Origin: Emydura subglobosa
Taxonomy: Eukaryota; Chordata; Testudines; Chelidae
Length of the DNA: 64,000 nt
Assembly (NCBI GenBank): GCA_007922225.1
Contig: ML679958.1
Location: 57,988,838-58,052,837 of the forward strand
Direction: 5' to 3'
A program made the position numbers and the translations under genes. Below the pieces are notes generated by a model that was given only the letters and a program-made list of their open reading frames with translations, had not been told where the DNA came from and did not search any database. Positions 45,351-58,087 of this stretch are shown in pieces (within the stretch, counting starts at the first letter, position 1; every line of letters begins with the position of its first letter).

Positions 45351-47293
45351 CCCATGCAAATTCCCTTGGATAGGGAGATCATTCAGGAATAAGGAGTAGA
45401 ATGAAAGAAGGGATGTAGATGAGAGTAGGAGAAGAAAAGGGAGGTGAGGTTGGCAACACTGGCAGAGTGTAGGAGGGAAAATGGAATATGATAAGAAACA
45501 GGAGCAGAGATGTAGGTAGTGGCAAAGATGAGGAATGCCTTGAATTCCAGGACTTAGGGGAATAAAAAGCTAGAATATGAGCACTAATACATACAAATAC
45601 ATTCAGGTTTAACCATTGTCGTGTGCTCAAATTTGCCAAGAAATCTCAGGCAATGCGACAATGCTGGCCTAAATAATGAATGTATTTCTTAACTTCCATT
45701 CAAGAAAAACCCAAACTTGACTACCTAATGGTAAAAGAGAAACTATACCAGTCCTTCGAGATAGTTCTGACATCTGTACCTCAGCCATGATCCTCTCACT
45801 ACACTTAGGCCCCAATTCTTCAGCATGATCCCTGGGAGGAACCTTACACAAGGAAATCTGTGGGCCTCCACACAGGTGCAAGGGCTCTCTTTGTCTGTGT
45901 TAGACTTTCACCTCTGCAGGTGGACAATCACTTTTAAATTCTGACATTAATTCCAAAAATGCTAAGCTTCACTGTCACAATTCCCTTCAATGACACCAAT
46001 TAATTACTTCTCATACACACAGTCTCATTCCTGGTAGTCCCTAACTTACAAAGTAAATCAGATTACCTTACGAGCAGAAAATTTTTTTTAAGTGACTTCC
46101 AAATCAGCAGTTGAGGTTTTCAGTTGTTTGCCCTGTGTGATACTTCACTTCAGGCTTCTCCACATTCTCCTCCTGCTTCACCATTCTTGGTGCACAAGTA
46201 GCTAGGGCCCCACTCCAATGCTCAGTGAAATCAATTAATGCCTCTCCATTGACTTCAACGGGAGCCAGCCCTAATTTAGTATCAAATCTCTGCTCCGTGG
46301 GTCTGGTAGCGTTTAATAATGTACTTCAGTTTCAAAAGTAGAGCCAATATCTCCAAGCTTCCCTGGAGCAGGAATTATAGGGATTTCAGAAAGCTGCCTT
46401 GCGAAAACTCCCACAGGAAACACCCTCCTTAGCCTAGACTTTAAAAACAGGTTCTGGTGGTTAAGTCTGCTGGCAGTTTCTCTCCAGGACATTCCTGCTG
46501 TGGAACTCTAAAACTCATGAAACACGATAAATCAACAGACAGAAAAATACTATCATAAGCCTGAAACCAACCGCATAGAAACCAAATACCGAGAGCTACA
46601 CTACCTCATCCTCTTCCTCCTCAAAAGTCCTATGGTACTTACCCTTCCAATAATACTAAGGGGAGGAATGCAGACTGAGCTGAAGTGGCAGCAACTCACA
46701 GCTGGAGAGGTGGTTCTTAAAGGGCTTTTCCACCCAAAAGTAACATTGGGGCCACAAGGACCACAGTTGGAGATTAGACAGCAATAGGAAGGAGGAGGTG
46801 TTTGAAGCCAGGTCTCTCCCCAAAAACAACATCATGGGTTGAAAGCTGATGGAGCAATTATCCAAAACTCTTCATGTAGTATGAATGTAATTCTTGCTCT
46901 GACTAAAAGAGGAGAAATCAAACTGTGGTCCAGTGAGAACAAGTAACCTTCCAATAAGTTTAAATCATGGGCACAAACATTTTCACTGCACTCAGATAGG
47001 CTGGATACGTCCAGCAGTCACATGCATCCGGTGCCGCAAATTAGAGTGAGCCAGCCTTGACCTTGGATTGATTTCAGGGGTCCATCCATTTAAAATGGCA
47101 GCCCTGGGCCCTGCCAGGGACGTTAAGTTCACAATTTTTCTACATGGAAACAGTGAGCTACTGTACAACTATAAATTAAATAGAGCAAAAACTTCCTCTG
47201 CAGTTGCAGAATCTGCCGACAATATTAGGGTGAACATCAGGGGGAATATTTTCTGTCGATAGAAATTGCCGAGTTCATGTTCATTGGGAATAA
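45351..47293. other. Unassigned intergenic sequence
   Basis: The purine-rich part at 45,380-45,560 could be LINE 3' UTR. A fold-back-like scrap with CCATTGACTTCAACGGGAGC lies at about 46,208-46,285. No gene was seen. Confidence 0.3.
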
Positions 47294-47566
47294 GGGTATG
47301 TCCACAAAGCCGCTAAAAGAGCACTTGCCAGCACAGGTAGGCAGACTTGCTTGCTCTGCTCACAGTCTGACCACAACGGCACGGGCGGTGGCTTGGGCTA
47401 GTCGCCCAAGGATAATCCCATCCAACACCTGAGCATGCATTTGGATGGCAAGCCGAAGCTGCTGCAGCCACAACGCTATTCGTTAGTACACCAGCTCGAG
47501 CAGAGCCAGCGCACGACCATCTCCCTGTGCTGGGAAGCACTGCCTAGCTGAGGTGTACACATACTC
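47294..47566. mobile_element. Harbinger-like MITE
   Basis: It starts GGGTATGTCCACA after TAA and ends GTGTACACATACTC. The interior is GC-rich with CAGC-type units. The 75-codon frame within it is incidental. Confidence 0.65.
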
Positions 47567-48204
47567 AAAGTCTCTCAGCCCTTATTTAAGGCTCTGGAAT
47601 ACAGTGAATGTTCACATATGTACAGCATGATAATCAGACAATATCACTATGCTTCTAATCATGAAAGCAAAAGCTTATTTCAGTCACTAGATCTAATCAT
47701 AGATGAGATCCGTAACTAATTGCAAGAACAAATGCTACTAAACCTCCAAGAATTAATGCTATAATTTATTATCTTCAGCCCCAGTCTCCTGTTTGGACCA
47801 TGAAAGTTCAGAGGCTATAAATCAGAAATGTGATATGATTGAATACCAGCTCTGTTGACAGTATGTGCTCAGTGATAACGCCCTTTGATACACAAAGCAG
47901 CATTGTTTCTGCAGCCTTTGCAGGTGTGCCTGCCAACATGAGAAGGATATTTTGGCACTGAATTACAGAGGGGAAGTTACCAGAGCTTGGAGAAAAGTGT
48001 CTGCCATTGATCTCACTTATTCAAGGCGAGAGGGGCAGTATGTAATATTATTGCATGATAATTAGGGAACTGTTAAACAGAATGAAAATTATTGCAGTGG
48101 CAGCCAAAGCTCGGGGTTGGGCTTCTACTGAATAATTAAAATCTTTAACCAATGTATTCATTTAGATTTGTAGAGTAGTAGGAAAAAAGAGGAATTCTGG
48201 AGAT
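47567..48204. other. Unassigned repeat-free AT-rich sequence
   Basis: No repeat was recognised. It contains TAATTA/ATAATTAG homeodomain-type cores (for example near 48,056-48,065). Candidate conserved noncoding element, untested. Confidence 0.35.
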
Positions 48205-48285
48205 ACTGAAGAGGGAAACGTGACCCTCCTCTGAAGCATCTGGTACTAGCCACTGTCAGAGAAACACCGCTCCGATCTGGCAGGT
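48205..48285 (+). mobile_element. CR1 LINE 3' tail fragment
   Basis: CTCCTCTGAAGCATCTGGTA and TAGCCACTGTCAGAGAAAC match the tail seen at 28,207. Confidence 0.7.
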
Positions 48286-48627
48286 TTCCATGTTCCCACG
48301 TAATTTCTTCGGAGAAAGGTTTTTGTTTTCCAGCTTTTGATGTGCATACTTGAAGTGACTTACAGCACTGTGTACACCTCAGTGTGAAATAAACAATGAT
48401 GATGAGAATACATCTTAAAATATAAAAAATAATAAAATTCATCTTCATAGAAGCTGGTGGATTTGAAAAGAAAATAGCCCGAAGCAGGTGACAATTCTGT
48501 ACTGCTGGGTTGTTCCAAATAGCCAGTCTGCTTTGGTATAATGCAAAATATTCCTTTAATATTTAATTACCATTTTATAGCACTCAGCAATGTTCGGTGT
48601 GCTTCCTAGAAGACAATGGAAGGCATA

Positions 48628-48712
48628 GGTCCAAATTCTGAGCATAAAGTGGTTTAGCACCATTGACTTAAATGGAGCTATTTTGATTTATACCAGCTGT
48701 GACTCTGGCCCA
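48628..48712. repeat. Fold-back element
   Basis: GTCCAAATTCTGAGCATAAA and TATACCAGCTGTGACTCTGG flank a CCATTGACTTAAATGG core. Confidence 0.6.
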
Positions 48713-48714
48713 GA

Positions 48715-49450
48715 GTGTCTGCCTGTAAGGTAGTGCGCTCACCACCCATAGCTCGCCCTAGTGTCAGGGGGAGATGCTGCGAAATGTTCTCATCTCTGGT
48801 GCTTCCTATGATACATCAACCTCTTGCAGATCTTCTGTGGCTCAGCCCTCCAGCCAAATCACATCAAGTCCAGGCCTCTTCCAAGGTTACAAAAAGATCC
48901 AATTGAAAGTCCAAGCTAAATGTCCAGATAATAATTCTGCTCCCCTCGGGCACTACAGAAGTGCTTTTACTGACCCCCACTTCAGAGGCTCACCCCCCAG
49001 AAGCCTATCCTGCTCCTGCAGTGTTCTTCCTTTGTTACTTTTTGTCTTCTCCCTCACTGCCTTCCTTCTGCAGGGACTCTGGCAGCTTCCCCAGGGGAAC
49101 TCCCTGCCCCTTTTCAGCCCCACTTCAGGGCTTCCCCCACAGGAGCCTAAACTGCTCCCTGCGGAGCCTCCTACATGACTTCCTAGCAATTTAAGCCCTA
49201 GTTCAGGCCCTCCCTCCTATAGGATCCTGACCCTGCTCCTTGTGGGCTCTCCTGCCTGCAGAAAAGTCTTCAGACGGCCACCTTCACCACTGAGTTCTCG
49301 GTCTGTATAGTCTTTTCCTGATCCTTTCACGGTGGGGGGTCTCTAAATTATCAATAAATTGCTATATCACTTCAGCTGGGAGCTAGCTGCTAGGTCACAG
49401 GCTGATCTGAGCCGGATTTGCTTTAAAGGGCCAGCCAGCCTGACAGTGCC
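48715..49450. repeat. Unclassified GC/CT-rich repeat, possibly LTR-type
   Basis: A CT-rich block with repeated CAGGGCTTCCCC- and GCTCCTGCAG-like units. Frames here are low complexity. No termini were found. Confidence 0.25.
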
Positions 49451-50669
49451 CCAAGGACGTTACAATCTAAATGTTTTCTATGCCCCCAGGAGTGTTGGTA
49501 TCACAGCAACACAGACGGTTACGCAGGTTAGCCAAATTCTCCCCTTAGTTATAGTGACGCGTTCCCATTGAAGTTAACATGGATGCACCAGCACAACTAA
49601 AAGAAGAATTTGTCCTATAGCATCAAATGTGCTGACTTTGCAGTGGGGGGGGGGTGCTATTAGCAGATGATGCTGAGCAGTCTAAAAGCCCACTTCTTAC
49701 ACAGTCATGGACAGGACTGTAAACTACAGCTGTGGCTGGGTTATGCTTTCAGTACCAGCCACAATGGACAGCACAAAGCAAAGCAAACTCCAGCATTGCC
49801 CATGAGTTCTTAGTCCTGAACTAACAAACCAACACATCAGCCAGTTTACTGCTGGACATTTGCTCCGAAAAATGAATGGCTTGTGGATACCGTTGGCGAT
49901 TCTGCCTGTTCTTTAGGCATCAGCTCCCTCCTGTTACTGTTTTAAAAGGAGTCAATTTTAGGGGAGGGGGAGTTAGTTATACTCCTATCATCAGTTGATA
50001 CTGGTCCTAAAGCGGATATACTCAGACATGGAAGAATCAACCCAGCATAGGGGGGTCCTCCCACAGCAGCTCGTATGCCATCCCCATTGTGGTTACTGTG
50101 GTAGGGATATGGCCAGTGCTTCCTGGCAATCTTCATACTGGAAGCTGAAATACTGGGCCTCTCAAAGCTTTTGGCAGATGGCAAAAGCCAGAGCAGCCCC
50201 CAGGAAATCAGAGCACTGCCCAGCCAGCCCACCGGTAAAAGAGCGCAAAGGAATCTTAGCACCATCTTTGCACCTCCTGAACTGTGCTGTACTAGGGGCT
50301 GCTGCCACAGAAAGATCTGGTCGTATATCTTTATAGAAGAGTATCCCGCATGGAGATTAGGAGGACACAGTATTTGTCGTGCTCTGACTCTTGAGAAGCT
50401 TTGCAAAGCAACAAGTGAAATCTCCCTGGACCTTCATTTGCTACTCTTACTGACGTGAGTTGTGCCTTCCTCCCTGAGGAGTCCCACTGGTTTCAACAAA
50501 CCTGCTCACAGAGTAAGATATTACACAGCAGGAGTAAAAGTGGCAGAATGAGGCTCTTTAGGAAGAAAAATGAACGAGGCAGCCTACATATGCTGCAACA
50601 GCACACCACTGGCTTGCAAGTCATTAGTCTGTGTTTGTTCCCCTTCCTCTAACCTTTGTATTCTTGTTG
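49451..50669. other. Unassigned intergenic sequence
   Basis: It holds a G run near 49,646-49,655. The overlapping frames at 49,942-50,458 on both strands lack domains. Confidence 0.3.
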
Positions 50670-50765
50670 GTCTGTCCTTAGATTGTGAGGTCCTTGGAGC
50701 AAGAACGGTCTTCCTTGAAGATTTGTAGCACATGGCAGGCACCACCACAAATAACAGTAGGCTTT
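50670..50765 (-). repeat. MIR-like SINE fragment, reversed
   Basis: CCTTAGATTGTGAGGTCCTT, AGCAAGAACGGTCTTCCTTG and GATTTGTAGCACATGGCAGG are the reverse complement of the AGCTTACAATCTA-type unit. Confidence 0.6.
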
Positions 50766-50939
50766 GCAGGTGTAGCCTGCAGGGCCCCAAATCTTGGTCC
50801 AAACAGGAAGCAAGTTCTAGAGCAGAGGATCGCTTCTGACAGCCTTTTTAAACTAGTGGTCTGTCAGCTTGAGCACCTGAGCTGATTACAAATACCCTCA
50901 TGTCACAGGGGTAGAGAGACACGAGAAGCTCTTACGAAG

Positions 50940-51330
50940 CCAGAGCCCAAACCATTTATGATTTTATAAGTTAAAAACACCGCCTTAAATTGCACCCCAG
51001 ACTCGAATAGCAGCTAGTTCAGCTCATGGAGCACTGCTGTGACATGCTGCCTATGGGAAAAGTTGCTTAATAAGTGGGCCACAAAGTTCTGCACTAACTG
51101 CAATTTGCCACTTGTTTATAGGCATAGTCCCCATATGAAGCACCCTGTAATAATCCAATCTTGAGGGGAGATTGGCACGGATAACTGCAGCAAGGTCTCC
51201 ATCCATAGGACAATGCTATAATCTTCTCCCAAAACAGAAATGATTAATAAAGTGCTCTGAGCAACTGCTGCTCTCCATGGATCCAGAAGCAGCTGGGGTC
51301 ACACTAAACCCCTCAGAGTCTGAGCCTTAG
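50940..51330 (+). repeat. L2-type LINE 3' UTR-like repeat
   Basis: It shows TTTATGATTTTATAAGTTAA, CGCCTTAAATTGCACCCCAG, TTCTGCACTAACTGCAATTT, CTGTAATAATCCAATCTTGA and GCAGCAAGGTCTCCATCC in order, as in a widespread reptile LINE 3' UTR. Confidence 0.5.
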
Positions 51331-52469
51331 AAAGCTAGAGATTTCTCCTCCTCCTCAGCTTTTGAGACAATTTACACAGGATAGAACAATCATCCAGTCA
51401 GACTCACTGTTATTTTTAATTCACCTATCGTATGATCATTAATTACACAGATACTATGGTGACGGCTATGTAAACCAGAACAGAACAGTACAGGAGATAG
51501 ATTCAGCAAAAAGATGTGCAGGATTATGCAGATAATCTGTGGGTAAGTTCGCAGAGGCCAGGGTTAAATCCTGCCCTTTGTGAAGTCAATGGGAGTTTGG
51601 CCATTGACTTTAAAGGGACCAGGATTTCACCCCAGATCTCTTTTCTGAATGATACCCATGAGCTTTGTTAAAAGGGAGGGGTTTGGTTTCATTTTAAGCA
51701 CAGAAAAAGCCTGGCTGTGTGTGTTTGTTTATTTTTACCTATGCATTGAGCAGTGATTACATGTTAACTCAGCAGGCCACAGCAGGTAGCATGCTCTGTT
51801 GGCGGCCCACATTCACAAAGCCAGGCTAGAACACCAAATCCATGTGGCAATTGAAAGGCATGGGACTGAGCTGCCTCTGTACTGGTGCCGGAATGGCAGC
51901 ATGGAAGCACTGCTGACTTTGCTGATCAACCAGCAGTGCTCCTCCATCTCACCGTCAAAGGCTGAGTAACAAAGCTAGCCCACTCTGCTACTTTTGTAAT
52001 GTCCCTTCAATGTTTTTTATTGACTGACGATCTGATGAGCCCAGTCTTTCCTGTTCATAAGCAAAACCCATTATGTAAAAACACATTTAAAAATTAAAAT
52101 TAATGTATAGTCTCTCCCTCTCCTGCAAAGCTGCAAGTTTGGGGAGTTGATTTCATCATGGCTCTCCACATGGAGACTTGCCAGTGCTTTTCAGCTTCTC
52201 TCTCTGTAAAACAGCTATTAATGTCATGGTATATTCCCTTACATCTCTGAATAGATTACACTCCTTCAATAATTTTGTCGTTTCATCTCTGAAGGATAGT
52301 CTTTATTTTCTCACAGACTATGTTGTTATGGAATTAAGGAAAAAGAAAACAGACAGATGTGTTTCTTACAATGTCTTCTAGAAACACATCAGGAGTATTG
52401 CAGAGCAAGGATTTATTACTAACACAGAATTGACAAGATGGGGACTTGAGACATTAGTACACATGGACC
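51331..52469. other. Unassigned; contains a short fold-back at 51,566-51,630
   Basis: The fold-back has TAAATCCTGCCCTTTGTGAA and ACCAGGATTT arms around TCAATGGGAGTTTGGCCATT. The rest, including 52,160-52,400, is unassigned. Confidence 0.4.
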
Positions 52470-52566
52470 AGTTTCTGCCGTCAGGTACATCAGTGTGAAT
52501 CCAGAATAAGTCTACTGACCAATTATTTTAGATTTAAACCAGTGCAAACAGGAACAGAGCTTGGCC
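52470..52566. repeat. Fold-back element, degraded
   Basis: It has GACCAGTTTCTGCCGTCAGG and GAACAGAGCTTGGCC ends with GTGTGAATCC and GATTTAAACCAGTGC arms. Confidence 0.4.
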
Positions 52567-52667
52567 TATGTTGTGTATTTTCCATTAACAAATTGAGGGA
52601 AGTGAGAAACATATCACTGTATAGTTCATTAGAAATGAACTCTCTGACATTTACCTCTTGGTTAATA

Positions 52668-52772
52668 TACACCAGCTGAAGGTTGGCCCTCTAATTTTAA
52701 TTCAACTCCACTCACTTCAGTGGAGTTACTCCCCATTAATACCAGTTTAACTGATGTCAGAATTGGCCTTAC
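52668..52772. repeat. Fold-back element
   Basis: It has an ACACCAGCTGAAGGTTGGCC start, an ACTTCAGTGGAGTTACTCC centre and an ACTGATGTCAGAATTGGCC end. Confidence 0.55.
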
Positions 52773-54499
52773 AGTGCATATTGGCTGCCAAATGTTATTT
52801 TGATTATTTTGCTGTTTGATTAACAGGATTTCTAGCACCTTTACAGAAAAGAACATTACCTGATGAAGAATCCTAGCCAAGATTGCCAAGGTATCGGGTG
52901 AGATGCTGACAAAGCCCTCATTGAATTCAGTGGGGCCAGGATTTCACCTATTAGCCCAGTATCCAACTGTGTACATTTAGGGCCAGGTTCATGGTTCTAG
53001 CTGCTGCACACCACACCAGTGTAGACAAACTGACTGCTGCTTTGCAGTACTGGAGTTGTATAAAGCAGCTGAAGTATACCCTTGAATCTGGCCATTATTT
53101 TAATCTTGCCCTGAATTTTCTGTGGAATAATTTTTTTTAGTATTCGACTCTTTGAAAGTCTCCAGAGCTGCAGCTGAACATTCAATGGTGGTTGGATATT
53201 GGCTGGCACTGTAGGTGAAGAAGTTGCCAGGAAGTCCAGTTTGTATATGAAGACCAGTGTGAATTCTGTTGTGGGACTCAAATGGTAAAGCAAAGAATCA
53301 TTTTCGGGACAAAAAAATGTAGTTTGGCTTGGTACTCTACAAGGATTTATTGTTTTAGGTCTGGGCAGCAGAATGCATGGAGATAAACAGCACTCACAAT
53401 ATGACCAGTCAAAGGGCCAGAGCACAGTGACAATGGGCAAATCTCCCTGGGTGGAGTGGGGCCACAGGATGCTCCCAAATCCAGCAGAATCAGTGTGTTC
53501 CTACTGCGTGAGAAGGGGCAGGGTGCAGTGAGGCTGTCCAGATGGACTGTGTGCCTGAGTATGCCATGCAGCACAGCTCAGGGGCAGCCTTCACAGTAAG
53601 GCTGCAGACGCCAAAAGCTACAGAGCGGAGCTATGCAGAGACTTCAGGGGGGTTCCATGCCCTACCCCCACATTGCAGGAGGATTTCATCCCTGCCAGTC
53701 TCCTACCTAGTGCTCCCCTATGGAGAGCTAATTCACATGGCCCAGATAAATTGTACTGCCCTTGTGCCACTTGATCATTACTAGAAATGCCACTCAGTCA
53801 GCGGGATTCCCAGAAGAGCACAACGTGGCCCAAAGAACATATGAACAGTAAGACATCTGTGGACAAACACATTCTAGTCATTTGACTAGCAAACCAGAAA
53901 GCCACAAGCAGCAGGTGACTTAATATATTTGCCTTCCCTCTTTGTGATCCCAGCACTGATATTCTTTCCCCATCACATAAATAACCTTTATTTGTATGCC
54001 CATCCTTGATGCATGTGCAAATGCTAGACACAGGCAAAAACCTGTACACATTCGAGCCTGTTTTCTTGTGACACCAAGTACATTTGCTTAAGGCAATTTC
54101 CTATTTAAAAAAGATCTGCATCAGCCCTTTTTGCATCCGCTAAAGAAAATGTTGAAATACACTTCTGAAAAGAAATTCTGATTAAATTAAGCTAATCTAA
54201 ATCAATAAACTATGCCAAGGTAGTCAACTCCTGATTATTCAAATTGCAAGGGTGATCGCTGTATTAATTATATTTATTAATTAATTATTATTAATCAATC
54301 AGGAACATGCTTAAGAGTTTAAAATACCAAACAATCAGAAAATCAGTAGGAAGGCAGTCAGCTGAGCAGGGGGAAAGGCTGGCAGCTTCTTCAACAGGGA
54401 GATTTAGAGCATCAGGATTCTATGGTACTTAGTGGGTTTGAGTGATGTATCAAATGAGATAGGAACCTCAATTAGGATACATTTGATACCCATGTTCTC
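52773..54499. other. Unassigned intergenic sequence
   Basis: A fold-back scrap lies at about 52,896-52,950. The 147-codon minus frame at 52,997-53,440 shows no recognised domain. An AT-rich TTAATTA cluster lies near 54,260-54,300. Confidence 0.3.
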
Positions 54500-55430
54500 A
54501 AGCTTTCAAAGATTAATAGATTCCAAGGCTAGAAGGGACCCATGTAATCATATAATCTGACTTTCTGTATAACACAGGACATAGAGCTTCCCCCAAAATA
54601 ATTCATTTTGTACTTTTTAATATATTAAAAAAAACATAAATCCATATCTAATCTTGATTTTAAAATTGCCAGTGATGAAGAATCCACCAGAACCCTTGGT
54701 AAATTGTTTCAATGGTTAATTAATCTCACCATTACCACTGTATGCTTCATTTCCAGTCTGAATTTGTCTAGCTTCAAACTCCAGCCATTGGAACATGTTA
54801 TACCTTTGTCTGCTAGATTGAAGAGCTCATTGTTAAATATTTGTTCCCCATTTAGATAATTATAGACTGTAAGCAAGTCACCCCTTAACCTTCTCTTGCT
54901 GAGGCTAAATAGATTGAATACCTTGAATCTATCATTGTAAGGCAGGTTTTCTAACCTTTTAATCATTCCCATGGCTCTTCTCTGAACCCTCCCCAATTTA
55001 TCAACATCCTTCTTGAACTGTGGACACCAGAACAGGACACACTATTCATCAATGGTCATACCAGTGCCAAGTACAGAGGTAAAAATCTCCCTACTCCTAC
55101 TCAGAATTCCCCTGTTTATGCATCTAAGGATCTCATTAGCTCTTTTGGCCACAGCATCACAGTGGGAACTCATGTTTAGGTAATTATCTACCATGATCCC
55201 CAAATCTTTTTTGGAGTCGCTGCTTCCCAAGAGAGAGTTCCTCTTTTTGTAAGTATGGCCTACATTCTTTGTTCTTAGAGGTACACATTTACACTTAGAC
55301 ATATTAAAACTTGCAGTTGAGCATCTCAGAAACTTTATTTTTTCCCCACACATGGCATTTGTTTGACAGCATGTAAGCAGTGATTTTCTCTTAGTTTCTT
55401 CTTTTACGGGAAACAGAACATCCCGGATCA
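54500..55430 (-). mobile_element. Older CR1 LINE, C-terminal part and 3' end
   Basis: The minus strand encodes DSKKDLGIMVDNYLNMSS and ILRCINRGILSRSREIF (within 55,042-55,431), then RVQRRAMGMIKRLENLPYND and LFSLSKRRLRGDLLTVYNYL (within 54,709-54,996). The 3' end near 54,505-54,590 carries the GGAAGGGACC/CACAGGACATAGAGC-type tail of the second subfamily. Frames are broken. Confidence 0.9.
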
Positions 55431-56012
55431 ACAGACTAGATGGAGGAGGGAGGCAGGAAATTACAGCGCAAAGACCACAGTGTGATTAAATGAGCTCAGT
55501 CAATGTTGGGAATAAGTGCTGTGGCAATAAATTATTTCCAGTTCTTAGGAACCAAGAAAGGCATACTGTTTGCTGGAAAGAGGTCATATGGGGTGGGTCA
55601 GATGACAGAAGAGAAGGCAGGGAGGACAAGAAGGAAAGCTTTCAAGTCACTTTTTTTAAGCTGTCACGTGAAAGCAGAACCTGCAATAACAACCAGCCAA
55701 TTAGAATTGGTGCACATTTGCAGCTGGCGAAGCTAACAAAACATCCCCCCAAAGAAATAGAGCAAGGATCGAAATGGAAGAAATAAATTACAAACTAAAC
55801 AATAAAAGGATTGTTACCATTCTTTCCTTACCCTTCATGAGCTGTACATTTCCAGCATGCCTTACCACATCTCTGTCCCATACACCATCAGGATTCCTCA
55901 TGGGCTCCCCAGTCTTCTCATGGGAAGTTTGGCATGGGTGTGAGTTATACTTCTTAAGTGTCTAGTGGAGGGGCTGTGCCTGATAACATCAGAGGCAATG
56001 GTAGTTTTGGCC
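55431..56012. other. Unassigned intergenic sequence
   Basis: No gene or repeat was recognised. Confidence 0.3.
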
Positions 56013-56217
56013 CTGATTCAGCAAAACAGTGAAAGAGGTGCTTACCTTTAAGCATGTATTCTAATTCCATCCCTAATCAGCAAAGTGCTTAAGCATGGGA
56101 ATAAGTCCTATTTACTGCAATGGAATTTATACCCATCTTTAAAGTTAAGCATGCACTTAAGTACTTTGCTATGTGGGGTACTCTGCCATTGACTTTAACA
56201 GGAACAGCATCAGACAT
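56013..56217. repeat. Fold-back element
   Basis: The left arm is CCTGATTCAGCAAAACAGTG and TTAAGCATG. The right has TTAAGCATGCACTTAAGTAC and TTTGCT with a TACTGCAATGGAATT centre. Confidence 0.6.
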
Positions 56218-56439
56218 ATTAAAGAGTAATGCAGAGCTCTTACTATTGCTGATACTTGTGTAATGTCAGGTGGGGAACTAAGCATGGCACTTCCAAATTT
56301 GAGGCCAGACACAATTAGCTGCCTAATCACACTACAGCTAGCAACCAGTGGGAGCTCTCAGAACTTCTATACCCCGCCCAGCCTGTATGAGCTCAGGTTT
56401 TTTGCTGTTAACTCATTAGCTGATGGAAAACAAGGCAAA

Positions 56440-56550
56440 AGAGAGGAAGGATGGCCCAGTGACTAGAATAGTAGACTGGGAATTGGGAGGCCTGAATTCA
56501 TTTCCCTGTTCTACCACAGATTTCCTGGGGCACCTTGGTTAAGTCACTTA
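56440..56550 (+). repeat. MIR SINE 5' half
   Basis: GATGGCCCAGTGACTAGAAT, GACTGGGAATTGGGAGGCCT and TTGGTTAAGTCACTTAG form the tRNA-derived head and start of the core. Confidence 0.8.
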
Positions 56551-56644
56551 GGCCGAGATCCACAAAGGCCTTTAGGATTCTAACTTCCATTGCCTTCAGC
56601 AGACATTAGGGCCCTAACTACCTTTGAATTTGGGCGTTAGTCTT

Positions 56645-56785
56645 GCTAGGCCTCACTTACCCGTCTTTAAAGAAAAGGATGATAGCACTTCTCAGCCTCA
56701 CGGGGCTGTTGAGAAGATAAATACATTGATTGTGGGGCCCTTGCGTACCATGGTTATGGGAGCTATATAAGTACCTAGATAGATA
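56645..56785 (+). repeat. MIR SINE 3' half
   Basis: CCTCACTTACCCGTCTTTAA, AGGATGATAGCACTTCTCAG and GGGCTGTTGAGAAGATAAAT is the 3' continuation, separated from the head by about 95 bp of other sequence. Confidence 0.65.
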
Positions 56786-57327
56786 GACAGTGCTATATTG
56801 AGTTGGTGGCTGAAATCCTGGCTTCACTGAAGTATTAGCTTTGCAATTTTGACTTCAGTAGCTAAACATTTTCTCATGAGAGACACCAATATTTGGGAAA
56901 CATCATCAGTTAATATATTTGTCAACTGAGAGTAGAATTCTTTTTGCAATACGCATATTACTTTTCTTAATTTCATATACAAGGGCAGGAGTCACCTGCT
57001 ACATGTAGGCTCACAAATTATTTTTCTTAGTATACGAGAAGCATGCTGTCTTTGAAGAAACGCTGTATATATTGCTCGTACTTTTATGATGTCACTTTTG
57101 TTGGAAAGCTCTTGAAAGCAGCAAGAGAGTTTGCCCTCTGCTTTAATTGCTCTAGCATGATTCAATTCCTGCAGAGTTCTTCCTGGTAACGGGGCATTGT
57201 TTTTTGGACTGAGATCCCTGAAGGAGCTTGTGTGTTTGTGACCTCCTCTGTTCAAGGGTTGGTATATGTAGCGGAAATAAACAAGTTACCCACACTTCAT
57301 TTCTCCTCCAATAGGAAGCCGACCTGC
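56786..57327. other. Unassigned, repeat-free sequence upstream of SERP2
   Basis: The block at about 57,000-57,260 has no repeat signature and lies about 2.8-3 kb upstream of the SERP2 start codon. Candidate regulatory DNA, untested. Confidence 0.3.
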
Positions 57328-57983
57328 AGGGCCCTAAAATCTCCTATCACTTGGCAGAGGTCCAGCAATGTCCCATGACAAGTCATTTGTGACTTCCTCC
57401 AGGGCAGGGCTGGAGCAGCTGTCTGCCCCGAGGCTCCTGCAGGAGTGGCCCCAGGGCTGAAGCAGCTGCCAAGGTTGGGTCAGCCTCCCTGGTGGTGAAG
57501 CAGCAGTGGTCAGCCCCTGCAGCAGGAGCAGCAGTGGGGGTGGTGCAACTGCCAGCGGTCAGCACTGGGGCCGCCAGAACAGCTGGCTGGTTGTCAGCCC
57601 TGGGACCGCTGGAACAGTGACCCTGAGGCCACCAGAGCAGTGGTCCCTGGAGCAGCAGTCCCCAGATCAGCTGTCCTCGGGCCACCAGAGCAGCGATCCC
57701 TGAGACCGCCAGAGCAGCGACCAGAGTTAGGTCAGCCTCCCTGGAGCTGGAGCAGAGGCAGTCAAACCCGGCTGCAAGAGCAGTGGGAGGGCTGGAGTAG
57801 CTGCCAGAGGGCAGCCCCTGGCAGCACTCTGACTGTTAGTCATCCCTTCCCCCCCACCTCCCCGCTCCAGGGTATTTTAGTAAAAGTCAGGACAGGTTGT
57901 GGGCTTCTGTGAATTTTTGTTTATTGCCTGCGACCTGTCCCTGACTTTTACTGAAAATACCCATGACAGAATCTTAATTTTAA
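57328..57983. mobile_element. Hairpin DNA element with internal tandem units (upstream of SERP2)
   Basis: The left end is AGGGCCCTAAAATCTCCTAT then CAC, and the right end CATGACAGAATCTTAATTTT. A hairpin at 57,871-57,961 has arms starting GGTATTTTAGTAAAAGTCAG. The GC-rich interior (57,400-57,850) repeats units such as GCCACCAGAGCAG. It is the same family as 60,977-61,378. Confidence 0.65.
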
Positions 57984-58087
57984 ACATGGTTAGTAAAATA
58001 AGCTGTGGATGGAGGCAATGAACCCAGGCTTGGTTGGCCAGACCATGCAATGAGAGAAACAGTCAAAGGAGTCAAGAGACGTGTAGA

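Noticed and set aside
49942..50406. 154-codon minus-strand frame
   Set aside because: It overlaps equally long frames on the other strand and shows no family motif.
52997..53440. 147-codon minus-strand frame
   Set aside because: No recognisable domain and no neighbouring splice or start evidence; best treated as chance.
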